A stretch of DNA of 64,000 nt from Robiginitalea biformata HTCC2501 (GCF_000024125.1 NC_013222.1:2148501-2212500), one strand, 5' to 3'. Counted from the stretch's first letter, positions 49,966-59,553 are shown. The notes: generated by a model not told the origin, from the sequence alone. Program-made: numbers and translations.

Positions 49966-51138
49966 ATGAAACTACGTACTTGCTTTTTCAGCCTCTTATT
50001 TGCAGCCGCATTGCAACCTGCCTGGTCACAGGACAGTATCCCGGAACTTACCGCCCGCGACAGCATGGTCACCAGCTACTGGCTGGCCGGTGTTGGCATC
50101 AACATCGTGGATGACTCCGGGGAGGCATTCAACAATTTTACCACCATAGAGAACCAGTGGAACATGGTACCCTATCCGTCACGGGTCAGCTTCGGACGGT
50201 ATTTTAAAAGCGGTATCGGCCTGGAACTGATCGGCACATATAACCGGTACAAGGCCGGAAATACCATCGACGGGCAGACCATCGCCGAGGATATCCCGTA
50301 TTGGGCCGTGGATTCCCGAATCAGCTACGACCTGAACCACCTGGTGGGCGAAACGGGTTTTTTCGATCCCTATTTGGGAGCGGGATTGGGCTATACAGAT
50401 GCCAGCAACGAGGGACGGGCCACGGTGAATGCCGTGGTGGGTTTCCGCTTATGGCTCTCCAAACAATGGGGTGTGGACTTGAACTCAAGCGGCAAATGGC
50501 GCCTTGCGGATAACGTGACGAACCACATCCAGCACGCTGCCGGGGTGGTCTACCGTTTTGGCATTGAAGAAGGGTTAACGCGGAAGGGGGCCGAAAAGGC
50601 TGCCATGCGGGAAGAATTACTGGCTGCCCTGCAGCGCCGGCAGGATTCCATCCGGCAGGCCGAAGAGGCGGCTGAGCAGGCACGTCTTTTGCAGGAGCAG
50701 GAGGAACAAAGGCTGGCAGCCCAGCGGGAAGAAGCGGCGCGGAAAGCGGCGGAGGCCGCCCGTAAGGATGCCCTGAAGAGGGAATTGGATTCCATTGGTG
50801 GGTTGCGATTCGCCTTCGACTCCTCCTACCTCGATGCAGAGGCCAAGGCAAAACTGGAGGCCATCGCCGCCTTTATGAAGCGAAACCCGGAGCTGACGTT
50901 TAGCATTCAGGCACACGCCGACTCCAGGGGACCTGAAAAATACAACCAGTGGCTGACAGAACGCCGGGCCCAGCGGGTTGCCGATTACCTGACCGGGGAG
51001 GGAATCCGCATGGAACGCCTGCAGGTTGAAGGCCTCGGGGAAAGCCAGCTGTTGAACCATTGCTCCGACGGGGTGCGTTGTACGGCTGCAGAACACGCGG
51101 TTAACCGGCGCGGGGTCGTTTATATCCTGGCTTATTAA
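49966..51138 (+). CDS. OmpA-family outer membrane protein
   Basis: This 390-residue protein has a signal peptide ending PAWSQ and an N-terminal beta-barrel-like part (about 35-205). A charged coiled coil rich in Ala, Arg, Glu and Gln (about 210-275) links it to an OmpA domain (about 280-390). That domain has LRFAFDSSYLDAEAKAKL, FSIQAHADSRGPEKYN and LTERRAQRVADYL, so it should bind peptidoglycan. The last part, VNRRGVVYILAY, is the usual end. It should tether the outer membrane to the cell wall. The gene stands alone and converges with the polysaccharide operon. Confidence 0.92.
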   Translation: MKLRTCFFSLLFAAALQPAWSQDSIPELTARDSMVTSYWLAGVGINIVDDSGEAFNNFTTIENQWNMVPYPSRVSFGRYFKSGIGLELIGTYNRYKAGNTIDGQTIAEDIPYWAVDSRISYDLNHLVGETGFFDPYLGAGLGYTDASNEGRATVNAVVGFRLWLSKQWGVDLNSSGKWRLADNVTNHIQHAAGVVYRFGIEEGLTRKGAEKAAMREELLAALQRRQDSIRQAEEAAEQARLLQEQEEQRLAAQREEAARKAAEAARKDALKRELDSIGGLRFAFDSSYLDAEAKAKLEAIAAFMKRNPELTFSIQAHADSRGPEKYNQWLTERRAQRVADYLTGEGIRMERLQVEGLGESQLLNHCSDGVRCTAAEHAVNRRGVVYILAY

Positions 51139-51176
51139 CCCGGCCTGACCGGCAAGCTGCCAGGCGCCTGCGGGTG

Positions 51177-52352
51177 CTACAGGCAGACGAGGATCCGGTT
51201 TTTCCCCGAGTCGAAAAGGTATTCCTTTTCCCGGCGGGTTGGAAACACCCGTATGGCTGTTCTGCGTACCCGTTCCCTGTAGGCGAAATTCAGCAAGGCA
51301 TGCTTCAGGAACGCATAGTCGGGATCGGAAAACGGGTAGACCTGGGGGCGGCCTGCAACCCGATCTTCCTGCCCGGTTATCCGGGTCACCCGATAGGCGG
51401 GTAATTCGGGGGGCGGTTTCCTTCGCCAGAGATTCCGGAACCTACGCCAAAGCAGGTTGATTTTCCTGTCCAGCAAAAAAACCACAACCCGCGTTTTCAG
51501 GATGTGTTTTACTGCGAAGAACCGGGAGGCCGGGGAATTTTTCTCATAAAACAGGTAATGCCGGAACGCATAGCTCGTATTGCACCAGCGCAATTTATAA
51601 TCCAGGGCCCCGAAGCCCATGTCGATTTTAGTAACCCCGTTGCGCAGTCCCCATTCCAGCACTTTATAGACCCCGATGATTCCCAGGCCATACTTTGAGT
51701 AGTCGATATCATAGGCGGGGATAGCCAGGAAAACGACGGAGTCCAAATGGTAGTTCAGACAGATTTGTATGGGCTTTTCCGCATCGTAGATTACGGATAT
51801 CGACGCTTTTTTCTCCCGGACCAGTTCCAGCGTGCGGTCCTTGAAGTAGGCCCAGTTGGAAAGGGACATATGCTCTTCGTTGCGCTGGTTGAACCGGCGG
51901 GTGAGCATCTGCTCCATATCCCGCATTAATTCCAGGTACACCCCATCTTCCAGATGCCCGAAGAACACTTCATGGCGCAATTCCAGGCTGTTCTCAAGAC
52001 CCCGCAACCGCCTTCTCAGGGAAGTTCGGAAACCGGAGTTCAGATATTTTCTGAGGTACTCCCGGGCCGAATCCACCCCAGTCAGATCCATGGCAAAGCC
52101 CCGGACGCGGAATAGCTTCTTACAGGATTGGGCAGGGCGCGGATTCGGGGTATAATCCAGATAGGACGGGCAATGTGTAATGAGCGCCGTTTTGGCAATC
52201 CTAGCCTTCCCCGGGACCTCCGGGGCATTTTCTCCCTCGCCCGGGCGGAATTCCCGCCCCCTGTAGCAAACAGACTCAAATGCGTCCGGCAGGCGCCTGC
52301 CAACATACAGGTTGTAGTAAAACTCATAAATCCTTTGGGAATCGCCTGCCAT
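51177..52352 (-). CDS. GNAT/FemAB-like acyltransferase (third of three)
   Basis: This 391-residue protein has the GNAT-like Acetyltransf_6 fold in its middle part (about 120-300), with YSKYGLGIIGVYKVLEWG and KIDMGFGALDYKLRWC. Related proteins transfer acyl or aminoacyl groups, for example in cellulose and exopolysaccharide biosynthesis or FemAB peptidyl transfer. No signal peptide is seen, so it should be cytoplasmic. It is last in the leftward polysaccharide operon, 73 bases after its paralogue. Confidence 0.75.
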   Translation of the reverse strand: MAGDSQRIYEFYYNLYVGRRLPDAFESVCYRGREFRPGEGENAPEVPGKARIAKTALITHCPSYLDYTPNPRPAQSCKKLFRVRGFAMDLTGVDSAREYLRKYLNSGFRTSLRRRLRGLENSLELRHEVFFGHLEDGVYLELMRDMEQMLTRRFNQRNEEHMSLSNWAYFKDRTLELVREKKASISVIYDAEKPIQICLNYHLDSVVFLAIPAYDIDYSKYGLGIIGVYKVLEWGLRNGVTKIDMGFGALDYKLRWCNTSYAFRHYLFYEKNSPASRFFAVKHILKTRVVVFLLDRKINLLWRRFRNLWRRKPPPELPAYRVTRITGQEDRVAGRPQVYPFSDPDYAFLKHALLNFAYRERVRRTAIRVFPTRREKEYLFDSGKNRILVCL

Positions 52353-52425
52353 ACTTTTATTACCTTGAAATCCTTCACAAGAATACCCTAACCATCATCA
52401 GAATACCCCCATCTCTCCACACCGA

Positions 52426-53679
52426 TCAGGGAGCCTCCTGAATCTCAACCCGGGCCTGTGCCTTTGGATTTTTTATCAGATAAACTCCGGGCTCCCCGAG
52501 TTTAAAAATACGCGTATTGGTGATATTCCCGGGGTTCAGGTAGAGGAATTCAAACAGGGGAGGCCGTAATTTCCGCCATTCCGGGGAACCGGCAACCACT
52601 TCCTGCTGGATTTCCGAATCGAGGGGTCTGGCCGGCTCTTTCAGGAGGTAGGGGATGGGCCGCTCCGAGTCGTATCCCCTGGGTTTCCCGAGGCGGTAGG
52701 TCAGCTGGTGGAACCGCTCGTTCCAACCCTGCCCGCGCAGCCATTGTTTCACCCGGTAGAATCCCGCAATTCCCGCTGCCAGCAGTTTCCCGCTTACGGA
52801 ACTCCGACTGTAATAGATCCGGTATTCAAAATAGTACTTTCTGTTTGTCCAGCGATTCTTGTATTCAAAATACCCCTTGGACAGGTCCAGGGATCGGTTG
52901 CTTTGCATGCACCAGTTCAGCAGGCCCATGAGCGAAACCGTGCCAAGATGGAACTTTTCATAGGCGACATCAAATGTGGTAATCGCGTCGAAAACGACAT
53001 TCCCGGAGAAATAGTTCAGGGTAAAAGCCACGGGTTCCTCCCCGGAATAAACGACAAAAAGGCCTGCGGTGCCAGATTGCATCATCTCACGGGCCGATGC
53101 CACGTAAAATGCCCACTCCTTTTCATCCAGGTTGTTGTTTACAATCTGTTTGCCGTCGAACCGTTTTTCCAGGAGTTTACGGAATACATCGAAAAGGGCA
53201 TCCAGACGCTTCCCTGAAATGTCCGCACCGTGCATTTCATAGCGGATATCAAAGACTTCGTGCAGCCTCCTCCGGTACTTTTTCAGTTTATAGCGACTGT
53301 TTTTGCTGATGTGCTTTTGGAGGTACTCCTCTACATCCCGGAACCCTGTCGTCTGCACCAGGAAGCCCGGATACTGGCGCACGCGCCTTACTTTAATCCC
53401 CGAAGACCGATCCGGGACCGGCACGTCAAAATATTCCGCCACGTCGTAAACCAGTAGTACCTTATTCCCGATCCCATTCCCGCCGGTGGGGATTTCCCCG
53501 TGTGAAACCCCCTTGGTTTGGGTCGCCCCCGCATTGATCAAAAACGGGAGCCGGGGGTGTCTGACGAAGGTCAGTCCTGGAAATTGAGGGAAAACCCGGG
53601 GAGTCCGACCTTTGCCGAAGTGTTTGAACCAAAGGCTGATAAATGGTTCGGAAACAAAGGGGTTCTCCTGGATTTTCAT
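52426..53679 (-). CDS. GNAT/FemAB-like acyltransferase (second of three)
   Basis: This 417-residue paralogue of the next gene carries the same fold. The core includes ISKNSRYKLKKYRRRLHEVF, SGEEPVAFTLNYFSGNVVFD and YEKFHLGTVSLMGLLNWC, then LDLSKGYFEYKNRWTN. It has no signal peptide. The preceding segment FDVPVPDRSSGIKVRRVRQ has no assigned role. It is 11 bases after the first paralogue, so both are co-translated. Confidence 0.75.
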   Translation of the reverse strand: MKIQENPFVSEPFISLWFKHFGKGRTPRVFPQFPGLTFVRHPRLPFLINAGATQTKGVSHGEIPTGGNGIGNKVLLVYDVAEYFDVPVPDRSSGIKVRRVRQYPGFLVQTTGFRDVEEYLQKHISKNSRYKLKKYRRRLHEVFDIRYEMHGADISGKRLDALFDVFRKLLEKRFDGKQIVNNNLDEKEWAFYVASAREMMQSGTAGLFVVYSGEEPVAFTLNYFSGNVVFDAITTFDVAYEKFHLGTVSLMGLLNWCMQSNRSLDLSKGYFEYKNRWTNRKYYFEYRIYYSRSSVSGKLLAAGIAGFYRVKQWLRGQGWNERFHQLTYRLGKPRGYDSERPIPYLLKEPARPLDSEIQQEVVAGSPEWRKLRPPLFEFLYLNPGNITNTRIFKLGEPGVYLIKNPKAQARVEIQEAP

Positions 53680-53690
53680 AAACGCCTGGC

Positions 53691-54764
53691 TTAATCCTTT
53701 TCCAATAATTTACATCGATAGCAGGGAAAAAACGTTTTGCATACTGCCGGGTCGTCCGGGCAGTTCCGGCCCAGGCGGTTCTCGGTCAATTCGCTGTACA
53801 CCTCCGGATCGTTGATGTACTTCCATACCCGAAACCACCTGAGGTCCTTGCTGAAGCGGGTTTTAAATTCCAGCAAGCTGTCCTCGCTGCTGCCCAGGCC
53901 GCCCCCCAGGTTAAAAAAACGACGGCCTTTTTCGGTTGCCCTGCGGCGCATTTCATCGATTAATGCCTTTACCGGATGCAGCTCCAGATAGTCGGGGTGC
54001 GTCCCGGATAAATGGTATTGAACGATTTCATCGCAACTGACAAACATGGCCGCGGAAACAGATTTCCCGGTTTCCGGGTCCTCGGCGATCAATATGTCCG
54101 TCTCAAAAGATTCGCTTTGGTACATTCCCTGAAAATACGCATCCTCAAAGAAATAGAACGACGTGGCATTCAGGCGGTTCATGGATTTCCGGTACAGGTC
54201 CATAAATATTTCGAGATCCGCCTCCGTGAGTCCCCTGCGAATCCGATACGTACGGCGCGCTTTATTCAGATACGTACGAAACCTTTTGCTGACGCCCCTC
54301 CATTGCTCCTGGGGGCTAGCCGATACATCGATGTTTACCACCTGCCCCTTGGTTTCAATTTCCCCGAACCCGCCGAGTAATTTTACCTGCCGCAGAAAGA
54401 ATGGGTGCAGGCGGGAGAAGACGGTGACTACCTTGAGTTCTCTCAGGTGGGCTTTGAGTTCTCGGTGAAACCGGGAAATGTCGATATCGTCAAATTTTCC
54501 AATCCAAAGCGGCCCGGCATAGCCGTACACCGAGGTAGCATCCCGGTAAGGCGTACCCTGGATTTCCCGGATCAGCAGGGGCATCAAAACGCCGCAACCA
54601 TTCTCCTGGGCGTAGTGGATCAGAATTACTTCCTGATGGCTGGTTTTGCTGATCTCGTGATACTCGTAGGTAAAATAGAAGTCCTTGCAAGATGCCTTTG
54701 ACAGCAATGCCTTCCATGCTACGCGATCATTTATGGATTCAATCATCAGCCTTGTAGGTTTCAT
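53691..54764 (-). CDS. FemAB-like peptidoglycan/glycan aminoacyl- or acyltransferase (first of three)
   Basis: This 357-residue protein is closest to FemAB-type transferases. It has the N-terminal part LIHYAQENGCGVLMPLLIRE, then VSKRFRTYLNKARRTYRIR and the GNAT-like core GTHPDYLELHPVKALIDEMR and RFFNLGGGLGSSEDSLLEFK. An extra C-terminal cysteine cluster, CKTFFPCYRCKLL, is unusual. FemAB proteins use aminoacyl-tRNA to add amino acids; here the acceptor may be a glycan or lipid-linked sugar. A pair of palindromes ends one base before the ATG. Confidence 0.78.
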   Translation of the reverse strand: MKPTRLMIESINDRVAWKALLSKASCKDFYFTYEYHEISKTSHQEVILIHYAQENGCGVLMPLLIREIQGTPYRDATSVYGYAGPLWIGKFDDIDISRFHRELKAHLRELKVVTVFSRLHPFFLRQVKLLGGFGEIETKGQVVNIDVSASPQEQWRGVSKRFRTYLNKARRTYRIRRGLTEADLEIFMDLYRKSMNRLNATSFYFFEDAYFQGMYQSESFETDILIAEDPETGKSVSAAMFVSCDEIVQYHLSGTHPDYLELHPVKALIDEMRRRATEKGRRFFNLGGGLGSSEDSLLEFKTRFSKDLRWFRVWKYINDPEVYSELTENRLGRNCPDDPAVCKTFFPCYRCKLLEKD

Positions 54765-54765
54765 G

Positions 54766-54795
54766 CCCGGCCGGGGAATTTGCGTCCCGGCCGGG
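54766..54795. promoter_or_regulatory. Paired CCCGGCCGGG palindromes next to the FemAB-like start codon
   Basis: Two identical 10-base palindromes, CCCGGCCGGG, sit at 54766-54775 and 54786-54795, exactly 20 bases centre to centre. They can also pair with each other as a 10-bp stem with a 10-base loop. The structure ends one base from the ATG at 54764, so it could block translation or mark an operator. No T run follows, so an intrinsic terminator is less likely. Confidence 0.55.
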
Positions 54796-54839
54796 TAGGG
54801 GAGGTTTTCGGCTCCGGGTTCTTTAAGAGTGGGGCTCCT

Positions 54840-55643
54840 TTATTGCGATATACTATAAAAATTATATGTTTTCTTAAAGCGGTTCCCGATCAGTCTCGGG
54901 CGATATCTCGTGACCTTGGAGATCACGCTCCGGATGTGGTCCAGGGTGAAAAACTTGGTCTGGTTGACCATTTTCACCATGATATTTTTGGACATATAGT
55001 GGTTCTCCCCGTTGGCCATGCTGTAGAGGGCTCCTGCAAGAGGCAGGGGCTCCAGGGTTACCCCGTCCGCCAATTCGGTTTTCTCGTGATAGTAGTACAG
55101 GTAGGGGTCCTTGATGATCAGTTGCGGGAAGAGGTCTTTGCGGATGATGATGCAGGTGCCGCAGCGGACGTTGAAATTGGACCGGATTTTCCAGGCCAGT
55201 TTCTCGCCTTCCCGGTAGAAATACCCCTTCTTGACAAACCAGCCCGGGGCGTTGGTGCCTACGCGCGCATTTACGTATTTGGATATGCCGTGGTGGATCA
55301 GGTCGTCCGAGTCCACTACCATGTAATAATCCACGTCAAAGTGCTCATTGGCATACTCATAGGCGCTTACGATTTTCCGGGCCTTATCGGCCTCCTTGCG
55401 CTGCCTGTCTTCCTCCCAATCGCCGTTCTCGGTTAACCGGGGCGGTTCAAAATCTACCTGAATATAGCTGATTTGCGGGTGTTCCAATGGGTTTTCAGGC
55501 AGTTCGTGGCAGGCCACAATGATCTGGAAATCCCCATCTTTCTGCCCGCTGATGGATTTCAGGCTGCGCATTACGAGTTGGCTGAACAAATGCCAGTCGG
55601 ACGACAGCTGCTCACTCTTTACCGGTACGAGGAATCCAATCAT
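54840..55643 (-). CDS. Glycosyltransferase family A (GT2-like)
   Basis: This 267-residue cytoplasmic protein has a nucleotide-diphosphosugar transferase fold. The metal-binding DxD-like segment is YYMVVDSDDLIHHG (about 105-118). It lacks the usual N-terminal GT2 signature and is shorter than most GT2s, so it may belong to the group of small glycosyltransferases with unknown donor. It lies 21 bases after the preceding GT2 gene. Confidence 0.78.
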   Translation of the reverse strand: MIGFLVPVKSEQLSSDWHLFSQLVMRSLKSISGQKDGDFQIIVACHELPENPLEHPQISYIQVDFEPPRLTENGDWEEDRQRKEADKARKIVSAYEYANEHFDVDYYMVVDSDDLIHHGISKYVNARVGTNAPGWFVKKGYFYREGEKLAWKIRSNFNVRCGTCIIIRKDLFPQLIIKDPYLYYYHEKTELADGVTLEPLPLAGALYSMANGENHYMSKNIMVKMVNQTKFFTLDHIRSVISKVTRYRPRLIGNRFKKTYNFYSISQ

Positions 55644-55664
55644 AATTGAAAGTTTAAGTTTGTT

Positions 55665-56699
55665 TTATGTGCGCGGGACAAGCCTCATGATGCCTGCACC
55701 TAAAAATAACAGGGTTCGGTTATTAAAAATCGGGACCATGATCCTGCTGTGAAATGCGTTCCCGTTGTCGATTTCCCGGATCTTCCGGTCCATCGGGTAG
55801 GCCTTGAATGCACTGAGTTGATCCAGTATTTTTTTCAGGTCCCTTCGGTTGTGCAGGCGATATTTAAATACCCGCAGGCATAGCGCAAATACGATAGACT
55901 GCTGTTTGGTTCGCATCTTTTTCACCACGCCCGCATACGCCTTATGGGAATTATCCAGGCCCCGGATGAGTCGGTTCAATTCCCCCACGGCCTTGACCAT
56001 TCCCTGGATGAATCCGAGGTTGATCTCCGGGTCTTTACTGGTGACAATGGATCCCGGTACGATGACATACCTGTGGGCATCCAGTTCAACGCGGGCCATC
56101 CGGTTGGAATGCAGGATGGTGCTCGCCGTAAAAATAAGGTCTTCGTAAGCCCGCATGTCTTCCGGGAACCGGATGCCGGATTCCAGAAGGTATGCCCGCT
56201 TAATAAAGTACCGCCAGGCCTGGTTCCTGAAATAGTACCTGGAGATAAAAGTCAGCCCGTCCGCAACGGGGGTTACCGATTCTGTCCCATCGGGGGGTCC
56301 TTCCAGGTCCGCATCGGCCACCAGGTGGTTCTCGATATCCCTGGAATTAAATTCCAGGATATCCAGGTTGTTTTCTTCGCAGATGTCGAGGAGCCTTCCG
56401 GCAACGTGGCCCGCCAGCAGGTCATCCGCATCCAGGAAATACACGTAATCCCCTCCGGCGGCCTCCAGGGCGCGGTTCCGGGCGGCGCTCGGCCCGGCAT
56501 TTTCCTGGCAGATCAACCGGACATTCCCGTGTTCCGCTGCGTACCGGCCGGCAATAGCAGCCGATGCATCCTTTGAACCGTCATCGACCAGGATTACCTC
56601 AAAGTCGCCGGGAGCCAGTCCCTGCGCCAAGAGGCTGTCCATACAGCGGTCGATGTATTGCTCCTTGTTGTAGAGCGGTATCAGGATGCTCAGTCTCAT
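55665..56699 (-). CDS. GT2 family glycosyltransferase
   Basis: This 344-residue enzyme has a typical GT-A fold: SILIPLYNKEQYIDRCM at the N-terminus, ILVDDGSKDASAA, and the DxD motif FLDADDLLAGH. The C-terminal 120 residues are basic and helical (KKMRTKQQSIVFALCLRV), consistent with membrane association. It should transfer one sugar to a lipid-linked intermediate. Donor and linkage are unknown. It lies ten bases after the KduD-like SDR gene. Confidence 0.9.
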   Translation of the reverse strand: MRLSILIPLYNKEQYIDRCMDSLLAQGLAPGDFEVILVDDGSKDASAAIAGRYAAEHGNVRLICQENAGPSAARNRALEAAGGDYVYFLDADDLLAGHVAGRLLDICEENNLDILEFNSRDIENHLVADADLEGPPDGTESVTPVADGLTFISRYYFRNQAWRYFIKRAYLLESGIRFPEDMRAYEDLIFTASTILHSNRMARVELDAHRYVIVPGSIVTSKDPEINLGFIQGMVKAVGELNRLIRGLDNSHKAYAGVVKKMRTKQQSIVFALCLRVFKYRLHNRRDLKKILDQLSAFKAYPMDRKIREIDNGNAFHSRIMVPIFNNRTLLFLGAGIMRLVPRT

Positions 56700-56709
56700 G
56701 TTGATCGCT

Positions 56710-57483
56710 TTATCTGGCCAGGTAACCGCCGTCTACGGGTATCACGCACCCGGTAATGTAGTCGCTGGCCGCTGAAGAAAGGAAAACCGTCAGGCCTTTC
56801 AAATCCTCGCCATCCCCCCAGCGTTTCATCGGCACGCGAAGCATCACCTCGTCGGTCCGTTTCTTGTCTGCAATCAGCGCAGTATTCAGCTGCGTATCCA
56901 TATATCCCGGGGCGATGGCATTCACACAGATTCCCTTGGCCGCCCAGTCGTTGGACAATGCCTTGGTCAACTGCGCCACGCCCCCTTTGGAGGCCGCATA
57001 GGCCGGGATGGTAATCCCCCCCAGAAAGCTCATCAGGGAGGCGATGTTTATGATCTTCCCGCCGCCATTCTTAATCATGTCGTTGGCAGCGTACTTGCAG
57101 TAGTAGAAAGTGGCGTCCAGGTTAATCGCAATCACCTTGCTCCATTCCTCCTCCGGGAATTCCTCGCTCGGGTATCGCCTTTGGATCCCGGCGGAGTTCA
57201 CCAGGATATCGATGGTACCCCCCAGCTTTTCCAGGGCCTCCTTATAGGATTCCCGGACCTGAGATATCTCGCTGACATCTGCCCGGATGGGGTCTACCTG
57301 CAGGCCATCGGCCCGGAACTTGTCACAGAGCTCAAAGACCCGCTCGTCAAAGTCGATGATGACGGTCTGGGCCCCGGCCTGGGCAAGGGCTTCCACCATC
57401 GCCTTGCCGAGATCCCCGGCGCCGCCTACAACCAGGGCTTTTTTACCTTCTAAACTGAATAATTCCAAAATATTCTTTGCCAT
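56710..57483 (-). CDS. SDR oxidoreductase, KduD-like
   Basis: This 257-residue short-chain dehydrogenase has the cofactor loop GGAGDLGKA, NSAGIQRR and a catalytic Ser-Tyr-Lys set in IASLMSF and YAASKGG. The pattern resembles 2-keto-3-deoxygluconate dehydrogenases (KduD). In a polysaccharide cluster it may act on a keto sugar or sugar nucleotide rather than in hexuronate breakdown. It lies nine bases after a second SDR gene. Confidence 0.85.
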   Translation of the reverse strand: MAKNILELFSLEGKKALVVGGAGDLGKAMVEALAQAGAQTVIIDFDERVFELCDKFRADGLQVDPIRADVSEISQVRESYKEALEKLGGTIDILVNSAGIQRRYPSEEFPEEEWSKVIAINLDATFYYCKYAANDMIKNGGGKIINIASLMSFLGGITIPAYAASKGGVAQLTKALSNDWAAKGICVNAIAPGYMDTQLNTALIADKKRTDEVMLRVPMKRWGDGEDLKGLTVFLSSAASDYITGCVIPVDGGYLAR

Positions 57484-57492
57484 ACTTTTAAT

Positions 57493-58254
57493 TTATCCCA
57501 TGAATAACCCCCCGTTGACATCCAGTACGGACCCCGTGGTAAAGCCGGCTTCGTCGCTGGCAAAATAGCAGGCCGCAGCCGCTACTTCCTCGGGCGTCCC
57601 AAACCTTCCCAGGGGGAATCGCTGTTTTAATTTTCGTTGTGTTTCCTCGCTTCGCGCCGCCGACATATCGGATTCGATGGTTCCGGGAGCTATGCAATTC
57701 ACCGTAATTTTTTTATCCCCCAGCCTTCTGGCCAGGCCATAGGTGAGGGCGATAACGGCCCCCTTGGAGGCGCTGTACGCCAGCCCGTTTTCAAACCCGC
57801 CCATCCGGCCGGCATTCGAGGAGATGTTGATGATCCTCGGGGCGGGGCTCTTCTCCAGGTACGGGATCGCTTTCTGAACCGTGGTGAATGTACCCCGGAC
57901 GTTTGTCTCCATAATATTGTCCCAATGGTCGGCCGTCATTTCCTCGATGCTGCACATATCCAGCAGCCCCGCACTGTTAACAACGATATCGATACCCCCA
58001 AATTGTGTTTGGGTGGCTTCGAGTGCCGCCACCACCGACGCTTCATCGGTTACATCGCATTGGATGCCGATTACCTGTTTGCCGGTGGCGTCCAATTTCT
58101 CCGCGGCCGTTTGGGCGCTATTCCCGGAAACGCTCAGGATGGCTACGCGATACCCGAGTTCGTGGAATTTTTCGGCGATCGCAAACCCGATATTCCTGGA
58201 ACCGCCCGTTACCACGGCAGTTTTCGTATGCGAATGGTTATTCTTTTGATTCAT
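57493..58254 (-). CDS. SDR oxidoreductase, FabG-like
   Basis: This 253-residue short-chain dehydrogenase is read from ATG 58254; TTG 58260 is possible. The cofactor loop is TGGSRNIGFA, with VNSAGLLDM and a Ser-Tyr-Lys set in ISSNAGRMGG and YSASKGA. The C-terminal SGSVLDVNGG-like stretch reads GSVLDVNGGLFMG, as in FabG-type enzymes. Because it is within a glycan operon, a 3-keto sugar or polyol substrate is as likely as a fatty acid intermediate. Confidence 0.84.
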   Translation of the reverse strand: MNQKNNHSHTKTAVVTGGSRNIGFAIAEKFHELGYRVAILSVSGNSAQTAAEKLDATGKQVIGIQCDVTDEASVVAALEATQTQFGGIDIVVNSAGLLDMCSIEEMTADHWDNIMETNVRGTFTTVQKAIPYLEKSPAPRIINISSNAGRMGGFENGLAYSASKGAVIALTYGLARRLGDKKITVNCIAPGTIESDMSAARSEETQRKLKQRFPLGRFGTPEEVAAAACYFASDEAGFTTGSVLDVNGGLFMG

Positions 58255-58269
58255 TGTCAAAATCTTGTT

Positions 58270-59541
58270 TTAGCTGTATTCCTTTTCTTCAAAGGGGTGC
58301 AGGTGCGAAATAATCATGTTTTCCCCCCGGGTATCCTCAATCTTCAACCGGTCGTTAAAATCAGTGATTTTGGCATTGATTTCGCCGATGGAATCCGCCT
58401 CGATGTATATCCGGGCAAAAACCTGACGTTCGGTACCCACCCATTCCGGCTGGACCACATCCCCCTGTTGAAAGCGCTGCATGACAAACACGACGCTTTC
58501 GTCCATTTTTATGGTGTCCAACCCCTGGATTGAGGCAATCTCCCCGGCCTTGAGCAGCACCCAATAGGTGCAGGCGCTTTTCCCCTGGAAGCCCGGGTCG
58601 TTTTTTTCGGGAAAGTCGTCACTGCCGAATTCGCCGGTAAAGGCAAATTCGATCAGCATTTCCCGGTGGTCGAACCCGTTGATGTGCGCCAGGTGGATGT
58701 GGGGCGCCTCGCCCTGGAGCCGGAACCCCGGGTCGTAAGCGTAAAATTCGTCGTCCTCCACAAAAAACTGCAGGTTCAGCACGCCGCTTTGGATGCCCAG
58801 CGACTGGAAAAAGCGCGACAATTTCGGGTGGATGTTCTTTTCAAAAGTTTGCTGGTGGCGGGAAGGGTAGATAGCGCCGATCCCAACCGGGCTCGCATCG
58901 CCCTGCTTTTGGGTTATCCGGTCGTACGTGGCCGAGAGGTAGGGGATGCCGTTGCGGAATGTGTAATACGCCGCCATATCGTCGCAGTCCATATACCTTT
59001 CCACCAGGACCACGCCTTTTTTGGAATGCTTCAGGGCCTCCCGCACGGAATCGCGGTAGTCCGCGTCGTCCCGGCAGATCTTCATGCCCACCCCGCCGCC
59101 GCTGTCCACCGGCTTGATCATCAGCGGGTAATCCAGCCCCTCAGGCTTTTCGATGGGGGAGGAGGCATGCAGGTAAATCCCGGGGATGTCCTGGATATCG
59201 TGCTCCATGCAATAGCGCTTGAAACCGTCCTTGCTGCTGAAGGCCTCAACGGCCTTTTCGGTGGCGTAGCAATGCACGCCCAGTTTCTCGCAAATTTCCC
59301 GGTAGGGCTTTACCAGGATATCCGCCACCCCCACCAATACGGCGTCCACCTTCCGTTCCCTGGCCAGGGCCACAACTTTATCCACTTCAAACACGTCGAT
59401 ATCGTAACTTTCCGACGCATTTTTCTTTGCCGGGGAGCCGTGTCCCATGTCTACTACAATGGTGTAGTATCCCATGGACAGGGCCGTATTGACCAATACA
59501 GCCGTCTCGGGGTTCCCGCCAAGGATCATGATTTTCTTCAT
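58270..59541 (-). CDS. ATP-grasp ligase
   Basis: This 423-residue enzyme has a Rossmann-like pre-ATP-grasp domain (MKKIMILGGNPETAVLV) and an ATP-grasp fold. The ATP-binding loop is PLMIKPVDSGGGVGMKI, and metal-binding residues are in NLQFFVEDDEFYAYD and FRLQGEAPH. Such enzymes form amide or thioester bonds by acyl phosphate. In a glycan operon it may link an amino acid to a sugar carboxylate or amine. ATG 59547 is an equally possible start. Confidence 0.85.
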   Translation of the reverse strand: MKKIMILGGNPETAVLVNTALSMGYYTIVVDMGHGSPAKKNASESYDIDVFEVDKVVALARERKVDAVLVGVADILVKPYREICEKLGVHCYATEKAVEAFSSKDGFKRYCMEHDIQDIPGIYLHASSPIEKPEGLDYPLMIKPVDSGGGVGMKICRDDADYRDSVREALKHSKKGVVLVERYMDCDDMAAYYTFRNGIPYLSATYDRITQKQGDASPVGIGAIYPSRHQQTFEKNIHPKLSRFFQSLGIQSGVLNLQFFVEDDEFYAYDPGFRLQGEAPHIHLAHINGFDHREMLIEFAFTGEFGSDDFPEKNDPGFQGKSACTYWVLLKAGEIASIQGLDTIKMDESVVFVMQRFQQGDVVQPEWVGTERQVFARIYIEADSIGEINAKITDFNDRLKIEDTRGENMIISHLHPFEEKEYS

Positions 59542-59553
59542 TTGCATATCGGT

